Origin: Symsagittifera roscoffensis
Lineage: Eukaryota; Xenacoelomorpha; Acoela; Convolutidae
Length of the DNA stretch: 64,000 nucleotides
Assembly: GCF_963678635.1 (NCBI RefSeq)
Contig: NC_087067.1
Location: 54,992,456-55,056,455, forward strand
Direction: 5' to 3'
A model generated the notes under the pieces. That model was not told the origin of the DNA and did not search any database. It worked only from the letters and a program-made list of their open reading frames with translations. Shown piece after piece: positions 46,006 to 56,342 of this stretch. The stretch's first letter is position 1; each line of letters starts with the position of its first letter. The position numbers were made by a program, and so were the translations under genes.

Positions 46006-46141
46006 TTACAGGTGATATGAGGTGTACATACTGAGTAGCTCGTTTGTTTTGATGTCGTTCAATTTGTTCCTGGTCCTGTACTCCGTGTGCATCTTGCGCG
46101 ACAAGTCCAGAGCCTCATCTGTGCACCCTTTAGTCTTCTCG
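46006..46141 (-). CDS. Possible last exon of a host gene (minus strand)
   Basis: The minus strand has a good acceptor (ttttgtctgcag, AG at 46143-46142) followed by an open frame of about 45 codons ending TAA 46006. It includes KTKGCTDEALDLSRKMHTEY and NDIKTNELLSMY. GC content and codon use are clearly richer than the surrounding AT-rich DNA, and the predicted peptide looks helical and non-repetitive. I do not recognise the protein and find no upstream exon: the Mag-like element lies 275 bp upstream of this exon, so if real it may be intronic to this gene. No AATAAA is seen just downstream. It could also be a gene fragment. Confidence 0.35.
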
Positions 46142-46411
46142 CTGCAGACAAAACATAATGATTTTATGTGGCACGCAAACAGACTAGACAACTGATGTTA
46201 GAAAAAAATAACTGTTCCAAAATACAAATCATCATTTTTATGATTGGCAGTTTTTCGAGGTAAATCTAACACTGTTGAAACTGAGATCAGATATTTCTTT
46301 TTTTTTAATGGGCAGCATAATTTGCGCTTTAATTCAAGAGCCAACCATTAAACAAAAAGCGACGTCACAAAAACTATATTTCGAGGACTTGAACCGAACA
46401 TTAAACTTAAT

Positions 46412-46416
46412 ACACT
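46412..46416. repeat. Target site duplication ACACT (left) of the Mag-like element
   Basis: ACACT directly precedes the TGTTAT terminus and recurs at 52712-52716 directly after the ATAACA terminus. Confidence 0.9.
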
Positions 46417-46578
46417 TGTTATCCAGTTGAATATAAGACGAAAACCCAATGTAGGGACTAGATACCATGCGTACTAAAACATGAACATGAACCATGGTAT
46501 TATATTTACTCAACCTCTTGGCGCTACTTAACCAGTTGGTATAAATACATAAATTATAGAAGTCTGTTATAAATACGT
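46417..46578 (+). repeat. 5' LTR of the Mag-like element (truncated)
   Basis: The 162 bp match the first 161 bp of the 3' LTR (52356-52516). The remaining 195 bp of LTR, the primer binding site and most of gag are absent. After the break, TCTGTTATAAATACG is immediately repeated. A TATA box TATAAATA lies at 46540-46547. Confidence 0.88.
46540..46547 (+). promoter_or_regulatory. TATA box of the Mag-like 5' LTR
   Basis: TATAAATA, repeated at the same LTR position in the 3' copy (52478-52485). Confidence 0.6.
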
Positions 46579-46631
46579 CTGTTATAAATACGGAGCAGGC
46601 ATTAGAATACGCAACCAGAAGAGAAAAAAGT

Positions 46632-47080
46632 TTGGAAAAGCAATTACTTATTCGGAAACAAAACTTAACATCGACTACTCAAATGACAACCATGAAAACA
46701 GAACCAGTTGGTTTCATCCAGAGAAGAGGAAACAACAATGATTGTTACCCGGTAAGGGGAACGAGGAAGACAATCACAGCAACAGCGGGGAAACTCCCAA
46801 AGACAACCAACAGAGCAAAAATAACGATGCTTCAAATGCGGCAACCGTTTTGGCTCGGGGCACCTCCAACAATGTCCCGCCAAAGACAAAATATGCAATA
46901 AGTGTACCAAACGTGGACACTACGCGCAATTATGTAAGTCCTCGGATGTAAACGCTATTCAAGATGATCAGACATCCGTTTCATCCCCTCAAAAAACAGA
47001 CGTAGCAGCCTATGCTAACTACCTGCAGGCAGGCAACCTCATCCAAGGTAGGAAACTCGTCCACCCGGATGATTCAACAA
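46632..47080 (+). pseudogene. gag: Mag-like gag C-terminus with two zinc knuckles
   Basis: The N-terminal gag is missing. The nucleocapsid part is in frame from 46828 to 46935: CFKCGNRFGSGHLQQC (CX2CX7HX3C, an unusual wider first knuckle) and CNKCTKRGHYAQLC (CX2CX4HX4C). Next comes the linker to the protease (SSDVNAIQDDQTS). The knuckles bind element RNA. The upstream region has Gln/Asn-rich pieces in shifting frames. Confidence 0.85.
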
Positions 47081-47460
47081 CGAATTCAATCCGTTTTGAA
47101 AGCAAAATAGTAGGCCGAATCGAAGAGACCGATCTGAAAACACATTTAGTGCGGGTTAGATGTGGACCAAACAATCTGGTATTTATCGCAGATACAGGAT
47201 CACCTACATTGTTTATTAATCAGAGACGACAAACCTAATTATAACGACAGTAAAGTCAGCCAAAGGGATACAAACAATTGAAAACGACGAGGCAAATAGA
47301 AATGTCTGATATAATGGGTATGAAATCGCATCGTGTGGACGAATTATTGCACCCATTGAATCAAGGGGATGGACAGTCAGCACAACCTCACTGATAGTGG
47401 TAGAAGACATTCGAGCAAACATACTACCCTTAAAAACATCCTACCATTAATCGGAGTGGT
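47081..47460 (+). pseudogene. pol: Mag-like aspartic protease
   Basis: VRCGPNNLVFIADTGSPTLF carries the catalytic D-T-G (47191-47199). The frame is lost just after 47235, and the second half, including VVEDIRANILP near 47400, is in another frame with stops. Confidence 0.8.
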
Positions 47461-47689
47461 AATAACAACTGCAACAAAAACCATTTGGTAAGTCAGTAAA
47501 CGTTATCTCGGAGGATACACAATGTTCAGACTCGAAAAAAACCAACTGTGTAAAATCTACATATCCTGGGTTATGTACAAGAATCGGTAGAGCACGAAAT
47601 TACATGATCCACGCGAAATTTCAAAAGGAATTCAAAGCACTGACACAAAAAGGCAGGAGAATTCACTTACACATCCAAGAAAACTAAAC

Positions 47690-48420
47690 TTGGAGCAAGA
47701 AATCAGATCCTTTATAGACAAGGGGCACATTGTAAAAATGGAAAAACGTAGAGACCAGCAATTTATAAGCCCTATTGCCATTACAGTAAAAAAAGATTAA
47801 TCCATTAAGTTAGCAATGGATTCAAAACAAATTAACAAATTGAGACACAAAAATAAGTACAGATTCCTAATATAGACTACTACTCGACAATATGGCTCAA
47901 TCAGCGCAAGAAGGCCGCAACAAGGCGGGCAACACACTGTTTTCAACAATTGATCTTAGATATGCTTATAGTCAATTAAGACTCGACGAGGCTACACAGT
48001 AACATTGTGATTTTAGTATAATTGGGGAGTAGGCCACAGGCACATATCAGTTTCAAACAGGTTTTTTTGGCCTAACTGATCTTCCTGCCAAATTCCAGAA
48101 AGCCATCGACTTAACACTGAATAATGAGAAAGACACACTTGCTTTTTTGGATGATATATTGATTATATCCCACGGTACGAAAAAAGATCATATGAAAAAA
48201 TTAAAAAGATCTAAGACAAACCGGACGTCGAAAATATTGCAAAATCACTAGACAAGAGTAAATTTTGATGTAAACAACTCGAATGGTTGGGCTATGTCAT
48301 CCATGAATATGGCACAGTTCCAATGCAGTAGAAAACGGAAGTAATCTTAAAACTAAATCATCCAAAACCTTTCAAACAGCTAAAAAGCTTCATGGTATCG
48401 CTACACCTTTTGAACAAGTT
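47690..48420 (+). pseudogene. pol: Mag-like reverse transcriptase
   Basis: Broken frames contain LAMDSKQINK, FSTIDLRYAYSQLRLDE (motif A with Asp), TGTYQFQTGFFGLTDLPAKF (motif B, with TDLP where GLTDMP is common), LAFLDDILIISHG (motif C, both Asp present at 48150-48155) and WLGYVIHEYGT. At least two in-frame stops (for example TAA at 48000) and several shifts inactivate it. Confidence 0.9.
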
Positions 48421-48579
48421 CATTGCCAAATTAGCGCAATTATACACGCCGCTCCGCCCATTGCTGTCTTCGGCGAAACATTCCATTTTACATGGGACGA
48501 CAGTCACGAAAAAGCTTTGAAAAGCATTTTAGACGCAGTTCATAATATAACATAAAATCGTCATTTCGTAAGTGATCGA

Positions 48580-48960
48580 GAAACGCGAGTGGTGTGCGAC
48601 GCAAGTCGAGACGGTATTGGGTGTGCAATGGAACAAGAACCTCCTGATGGCTGGGCTACAATTTCCTATGCCTAATTCTTTCTTAATACAAGCAAAAAAA
48701 GAACTCGGTAAACGAATTAGTACTGCTTGCAGCAGTTTGGTAGTAGAGCATTTCAAATATTACCTATATGGTAGAAGATTCACATTAATTACCGACCACC
48801 AAGCCATAATCAGCGCTCTACAATGCAATAAAAATCATAAAATTTAGCAAAGTAGGCTAACCAGATGGATAGACCGATTAATACCATTTGATTTTGAAAT
48901 AAGACACCTAACAGCTAGCAAAATGGGGTTAATTGATTATATTTTGAGACATCTGGAGGG
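48580..48960 (+). pseudogene. pol: Mag-like RNase H
   Basis: VVCDASRDGIGCAMEQEPPDGWATISYA, then in another frame VEHFKYYLYGRRFTLITDHQAI, a standard Ty3/gypsy RNase H. The middle Glu region is damaged (about 48690-48730). The tether follows with RLTRWIDRLIPFDFEI and a decayed HLTASKMGLIDY. Confidence 0.87.
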
Positions 48961-49619
48961 GTAACCTCAACCACCCGCATACTAGGACGAACATTTCGTG
49001 GTCGCTTTAATTGACGATTTCATAGCATGCCTTGAATTTCAAGACAGCACATGCTCAAATCTAGCAATGACCTCAAACCCGAACGGATTTCTAGGCACGC
49101 AATCGATCAACCAGAACGAGAATGGCATTGCTTCAAATACGATTGCAACACAAACATTTTTCACTGTGAAAACCAATTGCCGCATTCCAGTTGCGTTCAT
49201 CTTAATTCAAAATTTGCGAATTCAAAAATCATCTCTAAGAAACAATCCGTTGAAAACATAATGAACCGACAATTGAACAGTGCGTCCGGTATGTCATTAC
49301 CACCATTCAGAAGAATATTAAGGAAATGCCACATCTGAGCACAAACGGTTGTTTCGTTCCATCTAAATAACAACGCATCATTCAACACACTCAGACAACA
49401 GCCTAAAGACTTTACGACACATCCTATCAAGTCATTCCATCCAAGGACAGCCAAACGTTCAGGAGAGTACCCAATGAAAAAACTGATCATTCGTGGCAAA
49501 CGATCCAGGAAGAGACCCCACAACGGAAGAGGAGGACGTACCGATATCTACACGTCACTTAAGAAAAATCTTCGATACCAACTTCATAGCGGCCGCCGGA
49601 GGCAACAGCCATTACTAGC

Positions 49620-50460
49620 ATGGTACGTTCACAAAAATGGAAGACACTGAAATCATGCTACGATCCTATTTATTACAACTTCAGAGACACACTGTCAGTG
49701 AGAAATGGAACACTCCTGTATGATGACAGAGCAGTTATACCCGAACAACTGCGCCAAATCCTTGTGGGTTCACTCCAACTAAAACACCCGGGACAAAGTG
49801 TGATGCTCGAGGCAGCCAAACACGTGTGGTATCCGTATCTGCACCGGGATTTCGTGGCCACGGCTCAGAACTGCAAAGAGTGTCGAGAAAAAAAGTAAAA
49901 ACCTAAAAGTCATCTAAGGAAAACATCATTTCACGGCGCTAGACGCAGTAGTAGAACCCAACGAAAAAATCCAGTTGGATTTCGCAGGGCCGCTGCCAGA
50001 CGAAAAAAAAAAGAGTTCTACATGCTGGTAGGGCTCGATCGGTTCTCTCGAATTCCGTCGGCCAACGTAGTATTAAATAATAAAGCAGACACAATAATTC
50101 CAATTTTGCAAACACACATTGTCGACCACGAGAACCCAAGAAACATTCGTCGTGACCAAGCACAAGGGCTTAGGGCGAAAAAATTTATGCTTCATCGTAA
50201 AAACCGTAGTATTAAACTAATATTTGTACCAGTGGACGATCATCGCTCTATATGCATGGTGGGAAGATTGATAAGGACACTTAGAACTCGACTCTCTGTT
50301 ATGAAAATTGATAATAGAAATAGACAATATGAACTTGCTTCCGATGTGGCCGAACTCATTAAAACTTAAGAATATCACCAAATGCCACAACAAAAATATC
50401 GCCATTTGAAGCACAATTTGGTAGAAAACCGAACACACCGTTGAACAGTTTTGCCACATC
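49620..50460 (+). pseudogene. pol: Mag-like integrase, catalytic Glu replaced
   Basis: 49620-49898 is open: a predicted N-terminal fold with LKHPGQSVMLEAAKHVWYP and CKECR as the zinc domain. After a stop the core follows: LDFAGPLPDE (Asp, about 49975-50005), VGLDRFSRIP, RRDQAQ (Asp, near 50152) and HRSICMVGRLIRTLRTRLS. The Glu expected in the MVER motif is Gly (50262-50264), so the triad is incomplete. The region between RNase H and this domain (48965-49619) is degenerate. Confidence 0.85.
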
Positions 50461-50654
50461 TCCTAAATCATCTAACCTATCTTGGGAAAACACGAAGATA
50501 TCTTGATTAGACAAAACCACCTCTAACGGCAGAAGCAATGTGGAATGGCGATGCCAACAGCGAAGACAATTTGGATGTCACATAACGCCATCACCAACAC
50601 CTGCCAGACACGTCTAAAAGCCCCACACCGATCCTCACGGCATTCAGAAGCCGC

Positions 50655-52340
50655 ATGCAGGGTAACGGAGAACGAAACACTAGCAGCATCAGGGATGAAG
50701 AAGAAGAAAACAAACCCCACCAACAACCAGCCGGCGCGAACAGTTGGGATCCAAGTGATGACGAAATCGACCGTCAACTAATGGAGAAAGTTCCTATAGG
50801 TGCGCACTTACCTTTATCTAACATTCCATATGATTTGATAAATGAAAAATGCAAGTTCTTAAAAGAAAACTCAAAAAACGATATATCGCAAATAAGAACA
50901 AGAAAACCTATTCGTACCCTAACGAACCAGGAAAAACCAAATATTGAAAGGGCTCAACTAGTACTCCTCAAAGATCGTTTTAAAGGTCCGCAGACTACAA
51001 TCAACACTAAACTTGGAAAAAAAATCGAACAAATAGCCTGAAAAACCGATAACATTGCAAGAAAAGCAAAAAAAAACAGGGATTTTCGGGGCACAATTTA
51101 AAATCTATGAAAATGGTAATATTGTTAATTGTTCACCCCACAACGCTTGGGTTTGCGAGGCCGGAAAACAAGCACGAGTAATTAGACACGATGGTCTCGC
51201 ATTCGTACCGGATCCACGTGTATACGGGAAATGTAGACCGGCAGCTCTTAAAAATTTTGTTTCGTATAAGCACTTGCCCAGAGCAAAACCTCGTGTTTCA
51301 GTATTAAAAATCAAAACAAACGCGAGACATTGTGAATCGGCGCAACACGGACATGCTAGCAGCAAAACAACCTCAACGAAGATAGACCTAACCAACCCTA
51401 AAAAAACAACAAACCAGACGTTACCTGAAGTACAAAAGAAAAAGACCAGCCCGAAAAAACCACAACTAAAGTATCTCGAGCAGATAATTACACGATCACT
51501 GAACCGACGTAATTTGGGACCGGAAAAGCTATTTAAAACTGCCAACCCTATAAGCAAACAAACTGCAAAGAAGGACGATACAAAAAAAATTATCTACAAT
51601 ACAAGCCAATTGGCAACCGAAGCCCAATGAAAAAGAGCAAACTAGCAAATGAAGACATTCAATTCGAATGTAATACGTCAATTTCTCTGTCGTCCGATCA
51701 AGAACTCAACCGAAAAACACCTTCGCCGAAAAAACCAGACGCAAAAAAACTAGACACCAAACGTACACCGGAAGAATTTGAACAAATGTGTCGCCGTTCT
51801 TTTAGGGCGCGTACAAGTACTTTAGCGGGGAAATTCGGAAATGCCATACCTATTAGCACTATCGAAGACCAAAGGACCAGAAGCAAGAATGTAATCTGAC
51901 AAATACAAATAGTACAAACACCGAAAAATACCGAAACCACAGTAGCCACATCTAGGGAAGAACCACATGAGGTTTTTTCGCTCTCATTATCAGTCCATTG
52001 TACTGAAATCCAGAACACATTAGAGCATCAAGCGAACAAAAGACAACAATTCCCAAAACACAATCCAGGAATGCCACGAAGAGAAACCGCCACCACTGAC
52101 TACTCATGCAGGAAGAGCAATCAGTTCGCTTTATGTAATTGATCGACCAGCACGAACAACCACTCCTGACGCCGAATTCCTAAAGAGTTTCGAGTCAGCA
52201 ATGAGTATTTTACAAGAAATATCGCTGATTAAAAACTTAATGACTTTCCAAAGAGAACGAGAAATACAAAACAAGCTATCGTCATCTAAAGACGTTACCA
52301 AGGAAACTCCAAAAGATCAGATTGAGGGAAATGAAAAATA
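50655..52340 (+). pseudogene. Mag-like pol C-terminal extension of unknown function
   Basis: 50655-51041 codes for an acidic stretch, RTRKPIRTLTNQEKPNIERA and LLKDRFKGPQTTI. 51055-51630 is open for 191 codons with the unusual HNAWVCEAGKQARVIRHDG, then AFVPDPRVYGKCRPAALKNF, and a Lys-rich tail ending SLNRRNLGPEKLF. 51627-51899 continues in another frame with basic/Ser-rich sequence, and decayed coding runs to about 52340, just before the purine tract. It replaces the GPY/F or chromodomain region expected after integrase. I do not recognise the central domain. Confidence 0.55.
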
Positions 52341-52341
52341 A

Positions 52342-52355
52342 GTGTAAAGGGGCAG
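52342..52355 (+). promoter_or_regulatory. Polypurine tract of the Mag-like element
   Basis: gtgtaAAGGGGCAG directly before the 3' LTR TG terminus: a purine run suited to priming plus-strand DNA. Confidence 0.7.
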
Positions 52356-52711
52356 TGTTATCCAGTTGGATATAAGAAGGAAGCCCGTTGTAGGGACTAG
52401 ATGCCATGCGTACTAAAACGTGAACATGAACCAAAGTATTCTAGTTATTTATCTCTTGGCGCTACTTAACCAGTTGGTATAAATACATAAATTATAGAAG
52501 TCTGTTATAAATACGTAAGTATTAAACTTAACCAGCTATATACTAGTTATTATGAGTTTCTGACACTCCCTTGTTTTCCTAGGTCAGATCGGAATCCAAC
52601 AGACAACAGTTTAACAGAATGAATACGTTGATATAACTCTTCTTATTTTCTTACGCAAGACTTAGAATCTCAATCCACTTTACACAGCCTAGTCAAACCG
52701 TGGGTATAACA
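52356..52711 (+). repeat. 3' LTR of the Mag-like element
   Basis: 356 bp, TGTTATCCAGTTGG...GTGGGTATAACA, followed by ACACT (52712-52716). The TATA box is at 52478-52485. Confidence 0.9.
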
Positions 52712-52716
52712 ACACT

Positions 52717-53320
52717 ACTGGACACTAAAAATTATACATTGCATTCTGCTACTGGTTGTACATAAGGTTGGGAGTGAACTGAAATATCAGTTTTCTAGGT
52801 GAGGTTCTTTTCGAGGAAGAGGTCTTACGACATGCTCATGCCAATTCAAAACTTTTAGGCTTCGAGGCATTTATGATCTTGCATTTTGCGATGCGACCGA
52901 CGTGAAAAAAATTCTCATACTGACTATATATTGATACTGCCCACGACATATAAGGTATCCAATAACACAAAAATTGCTTTATGGGTTTTCCATAAAAATA
53001 TCGAAGAAAACAGAAGAAAGTGCAAAGTTTGAGCACTCAGGATTCGGTTATACACAAAAAAGTCAATTTTGCCTGCAAATTTAATTTGAAGAAAATTTTA
53101 TCTCGAAAACAAAACTTGATTTACGCAGTAAAATTGTTTGAGTTTAATTCCGTTTGAAAATTAACTTTTGGAAGCTAGCAAACGTTTCAAATTGGCAGTT
53201 TAAGCAATTTTCAAACATTTATAAGAGAGCATAAAATTTGTTTTAATTCCACTAATCAAGAGGAACAATTGTTTTTTGGCATTTGACCTCCATCCAAAAA
53301 TAATTTTCAGATAGTTTTAA
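52717..53320. other. AT-rich sequence, no gene established
   Basis: A minus-strand open stretch at 53036-52836 has somewhat mixed composition but no recognisable motif or splice context. I call nothing here. Confidence 0.5.
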
Positions 53321-53428
53321 AAATAGAAAAACAGAGTAGACAGAAGCCAAAGCATACAAAACAAACAAGCAAATAAATAGAAAAACAGAATAGACAAAAG
53401 CCAAAGCATACAAAACAAACAAACAAAC
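53321..53428. repeat. 54-bp tandem duplication
   Basis: Two units starting AAATAGAAAAACAGA at 53321 and 53375, differing at a handful of positions. Confidence 0.9.
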
Positions 53429-53889
53429 ATATGGAAATTAGCAATGAACGCAAGGAAATATAAAAAATCAGGTAGGTTTTCTGAAAAAACTCAACCTTTC
53501 AATTTCAAGCTAAAATTGTATGACCTAAGATGATCTTTTATTGATAAAATTAACTCATTTTGAAAAAGCTGATCATTAGATTAAGTTTTTATTTCACCGA
53601 GAAAACTGAAACTTAAAAACTTCTTTCAAAAATAGAAGTTGATACGTTTTTCGTGCCCTCTACAATTATGTTATTCGGTAGTGAAGTTTGCCTTCCTTTC
53701 AAAAAAGGAAAATAAGTTAACGAAAAACCAAAAGTCAAATAGCGGAAAATCAGTTTTGAGAGTGACTCATAAGGACAAAAGATAAAATTACAAGTAGATT
53801 TTTTGTGTATTATTTAAGAAAACTGAGTTTGAAGTCCTTCTGATATTTTAAGGAAAATGGCTGTGTTTCCTCGGGTCGAGTTCGTAGTT

Positions 53890-54290
53890 TAATGCCCAGA
53901 CCTTTTGGACCAAAACATAGCACGATCTGAACGTTGGGACCAGAATATGGTATGTTCAGACCTTGAGGACTTCTTCAATCCGTTTTCAGACCGTGTGGAC
54001 AAAAGAATTCCGTTTTAAGACCATTTGACTATGTGACCATGTTTTAAGACCACGTGACCATGCGACGGACAGAATCCTAATTCATAGCGTGTAGACGAAA
54101 TAAATCCGGATTCAGACCGCGTGGAACGAAAAAGTTTGGTGTAGGAACGTGTGGACCGAAAGAGCCCTGGTTCAGATAGTGTGGGCCGAAGCCGTTTTTG
54201 GTTTTGGACCATGTGGACCAAAAGTTTTCGGCGCAAGATCGTTTGGTCCATTTAATTTGTTTTAAGGCTGAGTGGTCCCACAAAAACTGG
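53890..54290. repeat. Degenerate minisatellite, unit about 27-35 bp
   Basis: More than ten imperfect units of the type TTCAGACCGTGTGGACnAAAAGAATCC (for example near 53896, 53951, 53985, 54112, 54150, 54212). Minus-strand frames through it give repetitive peptides that are not genes. Confidence 0.8.
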
Positions 54291-55057
54291 ATCCATCAAA
54301 AAAGCTTTTCGAACCATGAGTAGCGACGGAAACCGAGATTAACATTGTGGAGAGGTCAGAGTTCGGATTCAAAACATCGATCGAAAAAATTCTGGGTTTA
54401 GACTGCGGTAACAAAATCATGATCATCAATAACGAAGGTCGTCCTGTCAATGCATTCACTCTTTAGTGAATTTTATTTAGACATAAAAAAATTCGTGTTA
54501 CGGTTTCAGCATATTGAATAAAATTTTCAAAGTGCGCATAATTTGGTCCAAGGCGTGTCCAAATAGACAATTTTTAAACACCCAGAAATCAGCGAAAAAT
54601 AATCGGAGGTAAAATATTTTGTTTACATTTGAGTTCAGAGAGTCGAATATTACGTTAGCAAAATTTATGTACGTCTGACAAAACGCTTGCTAGTAATACA
54701 GAGTCCAATCTACTTTCAATCTTAGAAAGTAAATCTACAAGTCGCTGGAAAAATTTTTATTAGAAAAGAATTTAGTGTGAATTTACTGCAAGTTGCATTC
54801 AGACTCGATATTAAAATTTAGAGGTTGGATTTGAAATTTTTTGATTGACAATGGTTGGTGCTTTTAGAGAGAGAGGTTGGGGTGACTTAGGAGGAAATTT
54901 TTGGATAGTACTTTTTAGAGAGAAAGGTTGGTGTGGTTGAAGAGAAAAATGTTGGAATGAGTTTCAGTAGCTTTCAGCTTCTTTTTTTTCCGCGGTAAAT
55001 ATCCAAGTTTGTCGTAGCAAATAAGTAGTTTTTCAACTTCAATATCTCTCGTGAATG

Positions 55058-55170
55058 TTATTCGTGCATTCGGATTTTACGAGAAGAGTCGTTCGTACTT
55101 TCGTATTTTTCGAGTAGAGTTGTAATTATTCGTATTTCACGGGAAGAGTGGTTTTAAGAGTCGTTCTAAT
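55058..55170. repeat. Minisatellite, unit about 40-45 bp
   Basis: Three imperfect units of ATTCGTATTTTACGAGAAGAGT-type sequence. Confidence 0.65.
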
Positions 55171-55953
55171 ACTTGAAAAGTTATACTTTTTTAATCAATT
55201 TGCTAAAGTATATAAACATATTGAAATTATGGTGGTGGTGGCATCAAACTTTGTGAGCAATTTAATTTCTGTGTTTCTGATTCAATATGAAATCAGAAGA
55301 CGAAACGTCAGTAAGGTATAAAAAATTTATTATTACCTATGATATTCATCACCGAAGTTTGACTGAATGAAAAACCACATAAATATTCCATTTTTTGAAT
55401 GTTTGAAAGAAAAGATGACATATGTACACGGCGTGATGATGTAAAACAATAACTTACAAGGTTTAACGTGTTATGGAAACAAACTTAATATCTGAATACA
55501 AAAACTTTGCTTTATCGGAAAAGTAAGAAACTTAGTAGTTCTGAAATTGATTTTTTAAAAGAATTTGGAGACTGTTTGAGATTAAACTGCTTTATCAAGG
55601 CGTCACTTGATTGGGTCTTCCAATTTTTTGACGATTTTACATATCACAGTTATGTACAAAGATAAAAGTTGGTTGAAACACCTACTATTTAAGAAAAAGT
55701 TGTTTTTAACTAACAAAAAATGCCTATAAACTTCTCGCGTAATCCCTAGACAAAAAAAACCTTTTCATCGATTTAAATTTATAGATTAGAAAACTACTTG
55801 GTTCAGACGCGTTACTAAGTTTATAATTTTTTAAATTTTTTTCTTCGATTGAATGAGCGTTTTAATAAAATAAGAGGTGAGTCAATTTGCCACCAATCAA
55901 ATCGAATAAAAACAAGAAGAAAAACAGCCGGGTGCTGAGCTAGTATCACAAAT

Positions 55954-56342
55954 TGAGTTTAAGTCCGATGTGGCTTTCTCATAGAGTAATTGAGGATAAG
56001 ATACACTGTGTGTTCGTCACGCTATCTAGTTTTCGCCCGGATAGTTAAGAACAACTTCTTAGTCCCATACCGATCCTAATTTTACACTTATTTTTCCTAG
56101 TCACGATAGATCTAGTGTATACTGGTATTTTTGCGAGGAGAGAGGAGATGAGAGGAGAGTAGAAGGAACTGCTTTCTAAGTTAAATTTATTTTTCTCTGA
56201 CTGAAACTGTGAAAAATTGCAGCCTTACAAATTACTGTAGGTTTTAGTCGTGGATTTTAATTGGTTAAATACAAGTGTTTTACAGTGATATTTATCAAGA
56301 GTATAAATGAATATAATATGTATTTGTTTTGAACTGGTTCCA
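55954..56342 (-). repeat. Old antisense LTR of the large element family
   Basis: On the minus strand it starts (56342) TGGAACC and ends near 55954 with ...AAACTCA. In between, the blocks cgtcacgctatct, accgatcctaat, atagatctagtgtatactgg and ctttctaagttaaatt match the LTR in order. It is much more diverged than the LTRs of A-C, and its palindrome is degraded. Confidence 0.8.

Larger units (their letters stand above)
46417..52711 (+). mobile_element. Mag-like Ty3/gypsy LTR retrotransposon, 5'-deleted and decayed
   Basis: It is bounded by TGTTAT...ATAACA (6-bp terminal inverted repeats) and a perfect 5-bp duplication ACACT. The order is shortened 5' LTR, gag end with two zinc knuckles, DTGS protease, RT with FLDD, RNase H, HHCC/DDE-type integrase, a long C-terminal extension, purine tract and 3' LTR. 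The two-knuckle Gag and the integrase wording (DQAQ, MVxRLIRTL) recall Mag-type elements of animals. It is unrelated in sequence to Elements A-C. Confidence 0.92.

Noticed and set aside
46400-46410. ATTAAACTTAA shared with 52521-52531 as target duplication of the Mag-like element
   Set aside because: It does not abut the LTR on either side; the ACACT duplication abuts both termini exactly.
52836-53036. Minus-strand 66-codon ORF as a host exon
   Set aside because: No splice sites or recognisable motif; Cys/Phe/Tyr-rich composition is common in AT-rich noise.
54015-54283. Minus-strand ORFs with repeated Arg/Ser/Gly/Leu peptides
   Set aside because: They come from the 27-35 bp minisatellite and have no start or splice context.
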